Shown here piece by piece: positions 11,930 through 23,870 of a DNA stretch of 64,000 nt. The DNA is from Planococcus citri (Eukaryota; Arthropoda; Insecta; Hemiptera; Pseudococcidae). Under the pieces are notes generated by a model. The model did no database searches and was not told where the DNA came from. It saw nothing but the letters and a program-made list of their open reading frames with translations. Where the stretch lies: positions 22,506,001 through 22,570,000 of the forward strand of contig NC_088679.1 of NCBI RefSeq assembly GCF_950023065.1, in the 5' to 3' direction. The position numbers and the translations under genes were made by a program. Numbering within the stretch: position 1 is the stretch's first letter; every line of letters begins with the position of its first letter.

Positions 11930-12105
11930 AATGGAAAACCCAAAATTTTATCATATTGACCCATTAAGCTGGAATTTGATCCGTACTCTATTTTTGACTC
12001 CCAAGAATCGATTGGATACAGTTTCAAGCCATTATGAGCAGTTTGGAGTCTTCAGCAGACTTTTAAAAGTTGATCAAAAAAAAAAAATTACCAAAGTAGT
12101 TGGAA
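11930..12105. repeat. Degenerate dispersed repeat (family F)
   Basis: A segment with the order GATTGGATACAGTTTCAAGC, GAGCAGTTTGGAGTCTTC and AGCAGACTTTTAAAAG is similar in word order to 30,850-30,970, 31,170-31,340 and 53,640-53,760. The copies are diverged. No termini could be set. Confidence 0.5.
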
Positions 12106-12109
12106 ATTG

Positions 12110-13187
12110 AAAGGAGGAGTTGCGATAAGGCCATTTTTTGGCACCAGCTAGTTATCGACTCAACCACTCTAAAAATGTTGTAATAAATGTACGCAATACA
12201 AATCCGTGGTTAGTTAACCCAAAAATGACCATTTTTTGGGCTCCAGGGGTTCCCAAAGTCTCGAATAAAAACATAATTTTAGGTACCACTCAGTATTATT
12301 TCCAAAAACTTTTTTAGCATAAAATATCTGTTTGAACCAAACAAACATTATGAGAGGTTATATTTTCTTACTTTAGACCCTCGGGGGCAAAAATTGGGGG
12401 GTTTCAATTTTTTGAAAATTTTGGAACCACCATTTTGGACTTACCCCTTCGAACCCCGCTAAAAAGATTTTTACAGTTTATTAGTATCTGAAAGACCTCC
12501 ATCCTACCAAATTTTGAGCTCAATAAAAACTTTCGTTGGTACTCAAGAATCCAATTTTCCAATTTTTCGTAATTTCGATATTTTGAGAGCCCCTAGAAAA
12601 CTAGAAACCTGCAATTCGCGGCAAACACAACGTTCTGAGGTGTATATTCAATAATCTGGATGAAAAAGTTGAATTAAGTTCCCTGTATATTCGTAATTTT
12701 GGATTTTTTTTAGAGCCCCCCACTTTGGGCACCCCTAAAAATAGGTTTACCTATGCATATTTTTTCAAATAAATTAAAAAATTCACGTTTGAAACACACT
12801 ATTAAGTGCTCGATAATTTTTCTTTTAATTTTTGCAGTAATTTTCAAAATTGAGCTACGTATTTTAGGTTAAATTCTGGCATTTTTACTTCGTTGAAATC
12901 ATGAAAACGTTATTTTTACGTCTTTTCGAAGAGTTAAATCTTAGAATTTGATTCAAAATAGCTCAAACAGATATTTTATGCTGAAAAAGTTTTTGAAAAT
13001 AATACTAAGTGGTTCCTAAAATCATATTTTTATTCGCAACTTTGGGAACCCCTGGAGCCCAAAAAATGGTCATTTTGGGATAAATAACCACAGATTCGTA
13101 TTTCGTACCTTTATTACAACATTTTAAGAGTGGTTGAGTCGATAACTAGCTGGTGCCAAAAAATGGCCTTATCGCAACCCCTCCTTT
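12110..13187. mobile_element. Foldback-type element with about 226-bp inverted arms
   Basis: The left arm (12,110-12,336) starts AAAGGAGGAGTTGCGATAAG. The right arm (12,962-13,187) is its complement, ending CGCAACCCCTCCTTT. The arms stay alignable for their full length, down to GCATAAAATATCTGTTTGA and its complement. The interior of about 625 bp has no domain-bearing frame. Target duplications are not obvious. Long inverted termini and a noncoding centre fit a foldback or long-TIR MITE. The superfamily is unknown. Confidence 0.85.
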
Positions 13188-13189
13188 AT

Positions 13190-15950
13190 TTTATATCCTA
13201 CATACATATGTATAATGTCAACAATTCATTACGTCGAGTCGATTGGAAGAGTTTGCAAGCTGTTCTGAAGCCTCCAGCCACATTTTAGGAATTCTAACAT
13301 TTCAGATAAGTAAGCCATGAAAACCATCCAAATAAATTATAGTTCACATAAACATGTTTGAAGTAATCTACTCGAATTGAAATGAACAAATTTTGGAGGA
13401 TTTTTTGGAAAACTAGAATTTCCACGCAGTGGGCTCCAAAATTCCACGAATTCACCTTTCAATCGACTCAGCGTGATAGAATTATTGTCTAGAGTCAGCT
13501 TTAAATTTCATTGAATGAAATTTTATGGAAATTTAAACTTACAGTTTAATCTAATGGAGACTCAAGAAACGCTCAAAACACTTCGAAACTATTTTCAGTC
13601 GATTTGGAAGGGGAGGGTTGTCTAAAATGAGGTTTTACCAAATTTCAACTTTACATAAATTGAAAAATGCATTGTAGCTGTAGAATCTGAAATATTTGAC
13701 TAGTGATGAATTCGTGAAAATCAACAATTTTTATTAATAATTCGAGTAATAAAGAATGTGAAATTGTCTAATCTCAAATTCTGGATTAAAAACAACGCAT
13801 CATAGGCCCACACACATCAGTGAAAAATTTTAGAAAACAGTCTAAACGCAATTTTTTCCTTCATCCGCAAACAAAATCTCATGAAAATCTACAACGTCTC
13901 CGGGGTAATGGATGAAAAATGAAAGCAGCTTCCATCACAGCACATCCAACTCGCACGATAAAGATTAAAATTACCAACGATCTACAAAGACTCGCGCGAC
14001 ATAAGAGAGAAGACGAATTTTCTTCAACAACTCATATAAATACTTCTCATACAACACAGCAACACTAAATTCATCGTCATTCACAATTAAACACTGGATG
14101 TAAAACGTTTCACAGTTATGAAATTAATTTAGGCGCAACGCGACAGCCACTGCCAAGCTCTCGACTCTCGACGCACAGGGAGGCGAAAAAATCATCAAAC
14201 TTTATTCGTAAATCGTTTTCAAACATGTCGTGCATATTTGAGACAGTTAATTCGCGACACGAGTGAGCTCTTTAAATTGTATTCACATCGTCGAAATGAA
14301 AAGCTCGCAAAAGTTGAATGTTAAACAGATGACAACATAAGCCAGACATCGCCGCTAAATTTGCCAGCTTCGAGTTTACCTCGCCTTATCTGCTCACTTT
14401 TGACATACCATCGAGCAATTAAAACCAACAACGTACGCCTACAGGCGCCCGTCGCGTTCGTTTTAAAACATCGTATCGTGCGAAATTTTGAACTTGAAAT
14501 AAGTAGGTATGGTAAACCAGTCGTTCGGTCGTGTGGTTTCTTTTTCTATATAAACGCCAAGTCGCGAACGATTCGCCTGCAACGTCAAATCTTGGAAATT
14601 TTCCGCTAGAAAACCAAAATCTTTGAAACCATGTTAAGACTTAGGTATCCTATGTATGTACCTACTACCTACATTACATACTTACAATATTGTTAGATAT
14701 TTTAAATTCATCGCATACGCGTACCTTTTCATTTATTTTTTCATATTTTCCTCTTTTTTTTTTCACTCAACAAAAAAGGAACTTCCGTAACATAACTTTA
14801 CAAAATCTATTACAAATATCTACTTATCTACAAATTTTTAACATATGCAACTTACCCGCAAAAAATACTTTGGAATTTTCCTTTAAAAAAGGTATTATAG
14901 GTACCTACGCTTTCTCTCTGATTCGAATACCTATGTATGATGTCACAGATTGCATACATTGCGAATATGTTCCATTCCTTCTCAATCCCTTTACAAAATC
15001 CACCACTCTGCGTCCTTCCATTTTGTTCTACACGTTATATTATACGTATAATATGGTAAAAGCGTGTACTTTGGTATAGGATAGGAACGTGTTCCTCTAT
15101 GTTTCAGACCTGGCTAACTGTTATGTTTTCCGAAGCAATATCTGTAATTTATTTCCAGCATTTCAAATTATGTATATGTACTACTTAGCTTACAACGCAT
15201 TTCAACATTTTGCTGTATTTGTAGATACGTACGACATGACAACGAGTTCTACATAGCATAATGTTACGCTGTTCTGTTACCATAATCGTTCGTGTATGTA
15301 CCATACCAGATAATAACATACATGAGAGTATCCAAACAGTGAATTTTTAGTAATCAAGTTTGCCCCAAAATGTATGCAAAATTTTTTGAAACGTTTGAAA
15401 ATTCATTTCAATGGTTTTTCTTTTAAAAATTGGAAAAAAGTCAATAAAAAATGTGAGATTGCGAATAAATATTTTTAATTGAAAGATCATCTGATAAAAT
15501 GTTTCATTTTTTTCATTCTAGAATGGCATTTTTAAAAATTGGTTTCTCATAAAATGCATAGAAAAATTCATGAAAAAAAAAAATCAGAAAAAAATTAACT
15601 AACCACTTACATCTTTAGGTAACTACTTATTCATTCTAATTTCACAATATTGTCAAAAATGATTTTTCATCACATTCCTGACAAAGGTAAAATCTTAAAA
15701 AACTATTATGTTTGGGATTTTTTTTGGAAATATTTCAAATTTCATCTCTTACCAAAATCTTAAAAACAAATCCTTTCGCATAAAAATTTTGAGGAAAATT
15801 TAGATTCATCACTGGCAACTTTCCACCGGAGAAAAAATCCTTGATGATGAAATACAGAGGCGCGGTGGCGTGACAATAAAATGATGTGTTATGGCAGGGT
15901 AAGACTGAAATTTTCCCAAATTTTTCGCCAGATTTTTTCAATTTTTTACT
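13190..15950. other. Noncoding block, nothing recognised
   Basis: About 13,870-14,600 is CpG-richer and looks single-copy. The 82-codon frame at 14,361-14,609 and the 129-codon frame at 14,690-15,079 have no recognisable domain and no paired splice signals. An 18-bp perfect palindrome, ATATTATACGTATAATAT, lies at 15,037-15,054. 15,340-15,950 is AT-rich. Confidence 0.4.
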
Positions 15951-15957
15951 TCAGATA

Positions 15958-16347
15958 CAGTCCTTCCATGAGATCCGTAGTAGCCTTCGATAGCACCACA
16001 TCTCAAAAGCGGATACTTTCTTCTCGCATTCTGCAGTCATGGTCCTGGTTTCGCAGGAATATTTCAGAATGGTCCATACTAGTATAGCATGATTCTCTAC
16101 TCAGACCTGGACTCATTGTTCGATTTCCTAGCACATTGACAAGGTTATTGAAAGTGGTTTTTGCCATTCCAATCCGTGATTTAATTTCTTTATGATCTCT
16201 ATCGTCGTTGTTTATCAGCACTCCAAGGTATCTGAATTGGTTTACATTTTCAATTTCTTGGGTTCCTATGCTGATTTTAACCTCTTTATCGTCTCCTTTT
16301 TTAAATCTCATCACCTTGGTCTTGCCTGCATTTATTTTCATTGGACA
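15958..16347 (-). pseudogene. RTE-like LINE copy A, 3' part of RT ORF
   Basis: The minus-strand frame encodes KINAGKTKVMRF, then EIENVNQFRYLGVLINND and HKEIKSRIGMAKTTFNNL. This is the thumb and early C-terminal region of RTE-type non-LTR reverse transcriptases. A frameshift near 16,090 scrambles the following KxWTM region. The reading then reaches the CRMREESIRF equivalent and stops. Sequence homology with copy B (43,538-43,922) continues in nucleotides down to about 15,958, where it ends abruptly. The element is therefore truncated at its 3' side as well, which is unusual for simple target-primed insertion. The rest of the gene continues at 17,639-18,545, on the other side of an inserted MITE. 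Confidence 0.85.
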
Positions 16348-16349
16348 TA

Positions 16350-17636
16350 CAGTGAGTCCCGCTTATTAGAATCGAGTTGGGACCAGGCACGTTTGATTCT
16401 ATAAACCGGAGTAGGTATTCTATAAAGCGGAATGATAAAAAACGCAAAATTCCATATTTTTCTAAATTTTATCACTTTTTGATGTTTTTTGAAGTTAATT
16501 TCAATGATTTTTTGGGTTCTTAGGGTACATATAGTCATCTCCTGTACAACAATGACCATGCTAATTTTGATGTGAATGTCGACCAATCCACAACCATCAC
16601 TTTTGGATACCACAATATGTTGATGTGAATTTTGACCCTGTGTCGAGCTAATTGTCGATGTAATTGTCGACTGATGTTGATCTGCATTTGTGTCGACAAT
16701 TGGGTTCAACACAGGGTCGAAATTCACATCAACATGGGACATTCAAAAGTGACGGATGTGGATGGATTGACATTCACATCAAAATTTATGTCGACCTCCT
16801 GCTTCATAAAATTATAAAATTTGAGTTTAAAAATTTTAAATTTTTTTTCCAAAAATGATTTCCTCTGATGCGGCTATTGCTAGTGCTGAACACAGCATCG
16901 ATGCAAAGTCCACTTCCAAAGAAGTACAGAGGAAAAGTCTGTATAATCAAAAAGTTGAACAGCAATTCCTTATATCAAAAATGGTGCAATACTTTATCTA
17001 AGAGTACTAAACTAATCCATTTTCATGTCGACATGTTCGATGTTAATATTGATGTGAAATTCAACATCAACAAATACATCCACAATATCAACATCATAGC
17101 ATCTACAACTTCAAACTGTGGAAAAGTGAATAATTTCATCAATGCCCTAAATAATTTGTTTTCCTCATTGAACAAGATCATATTTTTGAATGTTTACCAA
17201 ACTTTTGAACACTGAAACAGAAATTTTAATTCTGAAAAATAGGTCCACATAGTTGTAGATGTAAATTTTGAGCATCGAATTTTACATCTACATGTCCAGA
17301 TGGCATGGCATGTCGAGGTATCAGAAATAATGAGAAAATTTCAAAACTTTTCATTTACCTGGCTTTTGTATGGACAGACGATTCCTACTAAATAGTTAAT
17401 TGATCACTTTTTCATCATTATATGTTGAAAAAAAAACAGTAGTTGATGTAAATGTCGATGTCGACAATTGTTGTGCGGGCTAATATGTTTTGAACACTTT
17501 TTTGGACAATTTTTACAAAATTTTACAAGAAATGTCATCATCTTTTGCTGAAGACTCAAACGTTCTGTCCCAGCACATTTCAACCCATGAACTGAATTAT
17601 TCTATTATCTGCAATTCTAATAAGCGGGACTTACTG
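16350..17636. mobile_element. pogo-like MITE inserted in LINE copy A, itself carrying an insertion
   Basis: The termini are CAGTGAGTCCCGCTTATTAG and the reverse complement of AATAAGCGGGACTTACTG. TA flanks both ends (16,348-16,349 and 17,637-17,638). Removing the element reconnects the LINE reading near its LKY and KINAGKT segments. Tc1/mariner elements of the pogo/Tigger type often start CAGT and carry CGnTTATnxGAA-like subterminal words, so I infer that type. Most of the 1,287 bp is a second, nested element at 16,541-17,479. The MITE itself is only about 350 bp. Confidence 0.85.
16541..17479 (+). mobile_element. Family A inverted-repeat element, copy 2 (most intact)
   Basis: The left end is CCTGTACAACAATGACCATG. 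The reverse complement of the right end is CCCGCACAACAATTGTCGAC. It therefore has about 13 bp of terminal inverted repeat (CCYGYACAACAAT). Near the left end is a hairpin of about 230 bp (16,563-16,790) whose arms hold ACATCAACATGGGACATTC-type words. ATGTCGA and TCGACAT words are scattered along both subterminal regions. At 939 bp it has no transposase and is non-autonomous. It lies wholly inside the pogo-like MITE and must be younger than it. Confidence 0.85.
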
Positions 17637-17638
17637 TA

Positions 17639-18545
17639 TTTCAATCTGTTAATTTGGTCGATCATCTTCTGCATCTGTGCTTCTGTCCCAGCAAGGATCA
17701 CTTTGTCATCTGCATAGCTTATTTCATTTATTCTCTTGCCATTGATCTTGAATCCCATTTGTTCAATTCGAGCTTCTCTCATTATTTCTTCTGAGTACAT
17801 GTTGAACAACCTAGGTGGAGGGGGCATCCTTGCCTCACAGCTCTCTTTATACCACATCCGTTCTCCGAGTACCCAGTTCCGATCTTGATGTATACACTCT
17901 GCTCCTGGTACAGGTTCTTGATTATTCCCAGGTCTTTGCCATCAATATTGTATTTTTTCAGGATCTCCATCATCCTCTCATGGTTGACACAATCAAACGC
18001 TTTCTCATAATCGACCAAGCAAGCAATGATTTCCCTGTTTGCACTCAGTGCTCTATGAATGATCACTTTCAGCAGGGCGATTGCGTCTCTTGTCCCTTTT
18101 CTTGCTTAAAAGTCATATTGCGTTTTGCTTGCATTTTCATCTAGGTATCTTCTTTAGTAGCTTCAGTGAGTGGCTCATTAATGCGATGGTTCTATATTCA
18201 CAGCATTTTTGCAAGTTATCATTTTTTAGTGTTGGTATGAAATTTACCGCTTTGAAGTCCTTAGGCAGGGTACCTTCATGGTACATTTTATTGATTATCT
18301 TCAACAGCTCCTTTTTGTACTCCTGTGTTACATGTTTAATCAAGTCTACTGGAATGAGATCTTTCCCACTGCTTTGTGGTTTTTGGCTCTCTTCACCACA
18401 TTCCTCAGCTCCCACATTTCAATTCGTGGTGCTTCCTCTGTGGATGAAACTTCCATTTGAGCCGGATGTGTGTCATCTTCATCTCCAAACAATTCTTGCA
18501 TGTAGTTGACCTAGATCTCTTCTGTTTCTTGATTGTTAACACAAG
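17639..18545 (-). pseudogene. RTE-like LINE copy A, main RT domain
   Basis: Read on the minus strand from 18,545, the order of motifs is that of a non-LTR reverse transcriptase. The pre-RT segment is NYMQELFGDEDD. RT 1-2 follows with KDLIPVDLIKHV, INKMYHEGTLPKDFKAVNF and YRTIALMSHSLKLL. Motif A is CLVDYEKAFDCVNHERMM, then IKRAVRQGCPL and FNMYSEEIMREA. The catalytic box is SYADDKVILAG, with YADD at 17,705-17,716. All three catalytic aspartates can be pointed to. At least three frameshifts and an in-frame stop near 18,515 separate these pieces, so the gene is inactive. No endonuclease is seen beyond 18,545, and similarity ends there (5' truncation). The RTE placement is by motif style (DYEKAFD, HKEIKxRI), not by a search. 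Confidence 0.9.
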
Positions 18546-18654
18546 TGGGTAGAAATGCAAAATCAAAGGCATGACTTAAAAAGGTTAGTCGAATTGAGGT
18601 AGAATGATCCAGTTGATGGTGGGTCCAAGTTAAACCTAGGTAAATCGTACAAGA

Positions 18655-18920
18655 AGAGAGGAAGTGAGACTGACCAAAGTATCTACTACACAATGTACAA
18701 GACGTTACCTACCCAAAGATGGTAAAAAACCACCTTTTTTTCTTCAAAAATGACCCTATATTTTGAGGATCCCTGGCTCAGCTGCATGTACGACTTATGA
18801 AGCTCAAAATTATTTCGAGTAAGGTGCTCCACTCAAAGTAAGCTTTCTGTCCAACTTTCACCAAATTCTAGAATTTTTTTTGTGAATCAACCCTAGTATT
18901 ATCAATACGCATTTGTTCTC
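18655..18920. repeat. Degenerate dispersed repeat (family G), copy 1
   Basis: The order of words ACGTTACCTACCC, AAAATGACCCTATATTTTGA, GGATCCCTGGCTCAGC and CACTCAAAGTAAG recurs, diverged, at 32,330-32,545. A shorter stretch lies at about 30,165-30,230. Boundaries are approximate. It is noncoding. Confidence 0.55.
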
Positions 18921-18999
18921 ATATTATGTACAATCTCTTATTCAATCATTTTCAAGCCAAAGGAATTGGCAAAGATTGCCTGAATTTTTTTCTCCGTAG

Positions 19000-21900
19000 G
19001 TAGGTATTAATAGGTACATAAGTAGAAGAAATAAAATAAACTTCTCAACACACTTTCAATGTCCTTACTTCAATATAACAAGTTAAATTCGTAAATTGTA
19101 ACAGTCAAGGCTTCTAAAAAAAAAAAAAATGACGACGCGAAAAAATCTAGCCCACGACGCCGACACAACGATCGATACCAAAAGCTAGAGGAAATTGAAA
19201 AATTCCATCCCTTCGAACGTTAGATGGCAAGAAGTGACAATCACGAGGTGAAAATACACATATTATTTCTTTTGTCACATGAAAAAATATTCCCTCGCCA
19301 CAATCCAATTTCTCGTACATTATTATTCCGGGTGGAATTAAATTAAAAATACACCTTGCCATGTGTTGGCGTGTTTATTCGTTTAAGGGCTGACTTCGAC
19401 TTCAAAACACAGGATTGTTGGAACAGGAATATATAATACATAACGCCACTTTCGACAATCAACATCAACAGAGACTATGCTGATACACCTTCATCGTTCT
19501 CGTCTTAACCGCAGGAATCTTATCTCTATGGTATCGTCGTCATCGTTGTTGTTGTTGTTGTTGTTGTAACTGCTCTCTATTCTAAAGTAGAGTTCCTTCC
19601 TGTTCGTTTTGCCTTGTGCTGTGAAAGCCTAGCCTACGTTCAGTGGTATTATTTTGTATCGTATTCTTGTCTAACGTGTCTGCTATTTCAACCTACATAT
19701 TTATGTGTTCAGTTTTGAGAATAATATTGAATATCTATTTTTTTTTTTTTTTTTGGTTTTGATCGTTTTATATAAAATGTAACATTTTTAAAAATAGAAA
19801 CAAAGCCAGAGCGAAGTATTAAGGGCAAAAGTTCTCAGAAATTCACAATTCTTCATTTTTTCAGGATAAAATTGATTTATGTTTTTAAAAAGAACCAAGT
19901 TACTATGGCAAAAACTAGAACTTGTTTACGACCTTTTGACGAAAAATGGAGGTTTTAAAAATACTCGTATCTTTCCTCTTCTCTCTCTTCGCTTCCATTC
20001 TCTCGCGAAAGTACGAATTCAGTGAAACCTGTCTACAAAATTCATTCAAATTCATTCCTCCAAATGAGCAGTTCGTACAGGGTCGAATGACGTTCAGAAT
20101 TCCTATTACAGTTCGATGGTACAACGAAAATGATGAACAACAAGAGAAGAGATGAAGAGAAAACACGTGACCATCATTTACCCATTAGATCAATCGCGAT
20201 TCCGAAAAAAAAATAAATTAATCCGTCGACGTTCCGAATAAAATTTCTGGCAATTCGATGAAAATGAGTTTTTTCGTACGATAAAAAGCCATTTATCCTC
20301 AAAAAAGGCTCAACGAAGCTGCGTTAATTTTTGACTTGACAAAATTCGCAGCAACGAACGCGAGAGATTAAGAGTTTGTTCACGCCGAATGGGTCCAGTA
20401 TCGTCGAGGATTTTCCGGGTCATCAGAGTCGGCGATCTGCCGCCAGCCATCTCCAGGCTCCACTCCGTTCTGTCGCACTCTCGGTCCGAATTTGTAATAC
20501 CCTCCAAAATAAACGTATCAGTCTTATAAAAAATTAAATAACGTTATTCGATACGGCATGGCATCGTGCTCTTTCGCATACTCTAAAATGCTGGTGTTTG
20601 TTTGTAGCATGCTTTGGTAATGTGAACTGACAGCTTAATGTAGTCTTAGTATAGTAAACCGGAGTGGAGTAAAGTTTTGATGGATTTCAAGGCTCTGTTA
20701 GAAGAGTTGATCGTGTATGCGTGTATCGACGAAGAAACCGAACAGAAAAATAAGTTTAAATGGAAGGCGAAAAAAACACCATCTCTTTTACAGCTTGCGA
20801 GATATTCGAACAACGAGTATTCTCAATTAAAAATTGACAGTTTTTTTTGCGTAGACTGCAAACTTCCTCGTAATAAGTATTTGTTACAAAGTGCAAAAGA
20901 AAAAAGAGTATAAAGCTGCATGTAAACGCGGTAATAATTTAGGAAAGCTATTAAAGTAAAATTTTACAAAAACTTGTCTCTGTTTATAAATACGTCTATC
21001 CCCAGACAGCAGTATCTTCTAATGAACAAACCACCATAACTTCACATTTACAAACCACGAGACCGTGTACTCGGTTTTATTACTTTTATTGTATAAAGTG
21101 TAAGCGTGCGATACACAGCGAGAGCGAAGCTGGCCCAGCTCGGCGAGAATGTATTCAAGTTTAAACGTTTTTCTGCTACTTGCCGAGAGGAAAGGTTTCT
21201 GTCGCCTAGTTTTAAAATACGAGTAAAGCTCCCGCGCGGCGTTCGCCGAGAACCAGCGTACAGAGATGCGGAGGCGAACGTTTTGCAAATATTTCAAATA
21301 TTTCATTTCCTGCGCCAGGCGCCGCTTCGCTGGCCACTCGTTGCTACATAGTATACAGGAGTATGCAATATTATAAGGATAGTGCTTCAAGTTGAATAAG
21401 TATAGGAGAGAGAAGAGGGACAGTTGGAGAGAGCAATGCAACGGTGAAAATATGAAACTTGGGTGACATAGGTAGGTGAAGCGAAATCGGAGGCGAGTAA
21501 TGTTTCATATGGTTAAACGATTATGCTAAAATATTTAAAATACCGTATTATTGCGGATAAATACTATACCACGAATGGATGCGAATTGATTTTAACTACT
21601 TTTGCGTTACTATGTTAATACACGGAAATTTAATAGTATCTATACTATGGTGTATTGTATATATGTACATGGAAAATTTCGAAAGAGAATATGAGCTTTT
21701 TTCTGCCATTATCGCTCTATATTAGCATTTAGATGGGCGAGAGTTTTTAGTCGTAAATCAGATATATATTTATGGTTTTATATTCGAACGTGCGCTACAT
21801 GGTTTGCTATACCGTATCTACGCTTAATGAGTAGATAATTACGATACGCGCGAAATATATTTTTGATTCGATATCGTTTCGCGTTCTCGAACTGATTGAA

Positions 21901-22120
21901 GTTTTCATTTTGCCATTACTCATATCATAACCGGGTAGCTGATATCGAAACAAATTTAGTATTTTTTGAAAATAACGTCATCGACGGTGTGTAAATATTC
22001 AAATTTTTAGCTGATTTGTATGGTTTCTAATATTTATATTGGACCCCACGACCACATCAACAGCCGCCAGCACCACCCCAAATGAAATAAAAGTTCAAAA
22101 AAGTGTTTTGTTCGTTGCGA
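19000..22120. other. Single-copy-looking noncoding block, CpG-richer
   Basis: No similarity to the repeat families elsewhere in the window. It includes a (GTT)7 microsatellite at 19,545-19,566 and a T run at 19,738-19,754. Several frames of 60-140 codons (for example 21,019-21,441 minus) have no recognisable domain and overlap frames on the other strand. I see no convincing exon. Confidence 0.4.
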
Positions 22121-22129
22121 CACGGTTCT

Positions 22130-22860
22130 GGGGGCCATAAGTGAGGTCAATTTGAAAAACTAAGGCTATGTTCGTTTATTCGTGTTCACTATTCAGCGAT
22201 ATCAAAACCATACTATTTTATATGTCACACAAATGAAACCATTTTTTTGAATTTTACCCCCTTTGGAGAGATGCTGGGGCCGTGGATGGGGTCCGATCAA
22301 AAATCTAACGTCATATTCGTGTTTAGCGTCACCAAAAACATACAATTCGATATATCACATGCCCTTGATATTTTTTTAAAGTTTTGCCCAAATTTTTGGG
22401 GAGGGGGTTCTCCCCGATCATTAATAGATCCCATCTCGAAAATTGAATATTTCGAAAAATCATCAAAAAGTTCATCTATGGAAATTTTTCAGAATTTTAA
22501 ATGGTAGCTCCCACTTACAGCGCCATTTTGAAATTTGAACTTTCAACTTTTGAAAATTTCAACGTATAAAAAGTTCAAAATGCAATTCTTTTTCGAACTG
22601 TGCAATCAGTTTTGATCAAAGTATTATAGCTTTGGAGGTATATGCTGCTGAAGTTGAGTACCTTGAGACAATGTGAAAATAATTGAGGCCCCCCACCCTC
22701 CAATAGGGCTAGGACCAAACTGATTGCGGGTTCCTATGACATTGTAAACAAAAATTGAGCGAAATTGAAAGACATGACTTTCAAAATCACATTTTTTTGG
22801 TCGAATTGACATGGAATGACCCAACTTTGAAAGTCAACGTATTTTTTTAATCCTCCAGGA
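22130..22860 (+). repeat. Family E interspersed repeat, copy 1
   Basis: It carries two tandem-like units about 135 bp apart with the core ATTCGTGTTYA near 22,180 and 22,317. A segment with CTTACAGCGCCATTTTGAAA follows, and the end has GACATGGAATGACCCA. The same order occurs at 44,570-45,060 (plus) and, complementary, at 42,180-42,720. Over 700 bp are shared. It has no coding frame of note and is probably a non-autonomous transposon. Confidence 0.7.
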
Positions 22861-22879
22861 GTAAGTATGAATACTTATT

Positions 22880-23169
22880 ATAGGCTCCGGATGGCTCTCG
22901 ATTCTTCTCGCTAGCATCTTTGCAAGTAGTATTTTGTACGCAGCATTTAATATGCTTATTCCATGGTACAGTTTCCTGGGTCTCGTTTTGGTCTCCTTTT
23001 TTGAAAATGGATTACAATATTGCTGTACAGATGTCTTAGGTATGGTAGCATCTGGTAGTATTTTATTATAGAAAGCTAGAAGTCTCTTCTTGACTGTTAT
23101 TGTGGCATTCTTGAATAAGTCTGTTGGTAACTTATTGCTGCCTGGGGCTTTTCCGCTTCTGGAGCCCCA
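22880..23169 (-). pseudogene. Non-LTR RT fragment C, finger domain
   Basis: The minus strand reads GKAPGSNKLPTDLFKNA, then RLLAFYNKILPDATIPK and finally GISILNAAYKILLAKMLARR. This is the RT motif 1-2 region of a LINE protein: a KAPGxDxxPxELF-like start, the FNKIxxxxxxPxxW segment and the YRGISLLNxxYK box. The upstream linker lies at 23,460-23,870, beyond a MITE. The highly conserved tryptophan and IPIHKKG part is altered, and the fragment ends near 22,880, before the catalytic YADD region. It is a different element from copies A and B. It is inactive. Confidence 0.75.
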
Positions 23170-23457
23170 TTGACAAGAAATACGCGTTTTAGTCTCACTT
23201 TTCAGCTATTACGCCCATGTTTTTTTAAATCCGCTAGCTTTTTTCAAATGCACTGTTACTCTGTTCTACCTGAAACCAGTTTTGTTGAAGTAGACCGCGT
23301 TTTTTCACTGCATCTGCACTGCGTTTATGCCATCTCACACTCCAGGGGCTCTTTCATAAAAGCAATTACACGCAGTGTTTACGCGATTACACCAGGTGTA
23401 AATGCACCAAAAAATGCGGTCTCAGTTTTACGTGTGTAATCGCGTTTTTCTTGTCAG
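23170..23457. mobile_element. 288-bp MITE inside LINE fragment C
   Basis: The left end is TTGACAAGAAATACGCG, and the complement of the right end is CTGACAAGAAAAACGCG, giving about 17 bp of inverted terminus. TA follows the right end at 23,458-23,459. The left flank has CA, a probable mutated TA. Taking it out brings the two LINE pieces (ALKSS and the KAPG segment) next to each other. It is noncoding. Confidence 0.75.
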
Positions 23458-23459
23458 TA

Positions 23460-23870
23460 GGGAGCTTTTCAAGGCTCCATCTAGCTACTCCCAAGAAAAT
23501 GGTTCATACTTGATCTCCTCATGGGTTATCCCTCTGACTTCATTCTCGGGATCACTCAATGGGTTCGCGCAGTATTGGGCCATTTTTTCTCAGCCTGGTG
23601 GGGCGATGTTGGCTCTGTGTACTTCATCCTCCGATATTCTTTTGATTATTTTGTACACTTTTGGTTTTAGTTTATACATATCACTCTCCATGTTTGCCAC
23701 AAATCTTTCTCATTGTTCCTGTCGTGATTCTCTAATCATCTTTCTTGTTTTCCAGCACTGTTCTTTGTAGCATCCTTCATCATGTTTGTTCTTTGAACTC
23801 ATCCACTTCCAGAAAAGGTTTTGTTTCCTCTTCACTTCTCTCAATAGTTTGTCATTCCAGATTTTTGGTT
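23460..23870 (-). pseudogene. Non-LTR element C, linker between endonuclease and RT
   Basis: On the minus strand the frame gives NDKLLREVKRKQNLFWKW, then CYKEQCWKTRKMIRESRQE and ANMESDMYKLKPKVYKIIK. It ends with EVRGITHEEIKY and GALKSS next to the inserted MITE. Basic, coiled-looking sequence with KxxxRxxxR spacing is typical of the region between the apurinic endonuclease and the RT in RTE- and I-type LINEs. In-frame stops (after RQE and after APPG) show decay. The endonuclease itself is not present. The family assignment is by style only. Confidence 0.6.

Noticed and set aside
15037..15054. 18-bp perfect palindrome ATATTATACGTATAATAT
   Set aside because: Short AT-rich palindromes of this size are expected by chance in 64 kb of AT-rich DNA.
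14361..15079. Frames of 82 and 129 codons
   Set aside because: No recognisable domain, biased AT-rich composition, and no matching splice sites. This is typical of chance frames.
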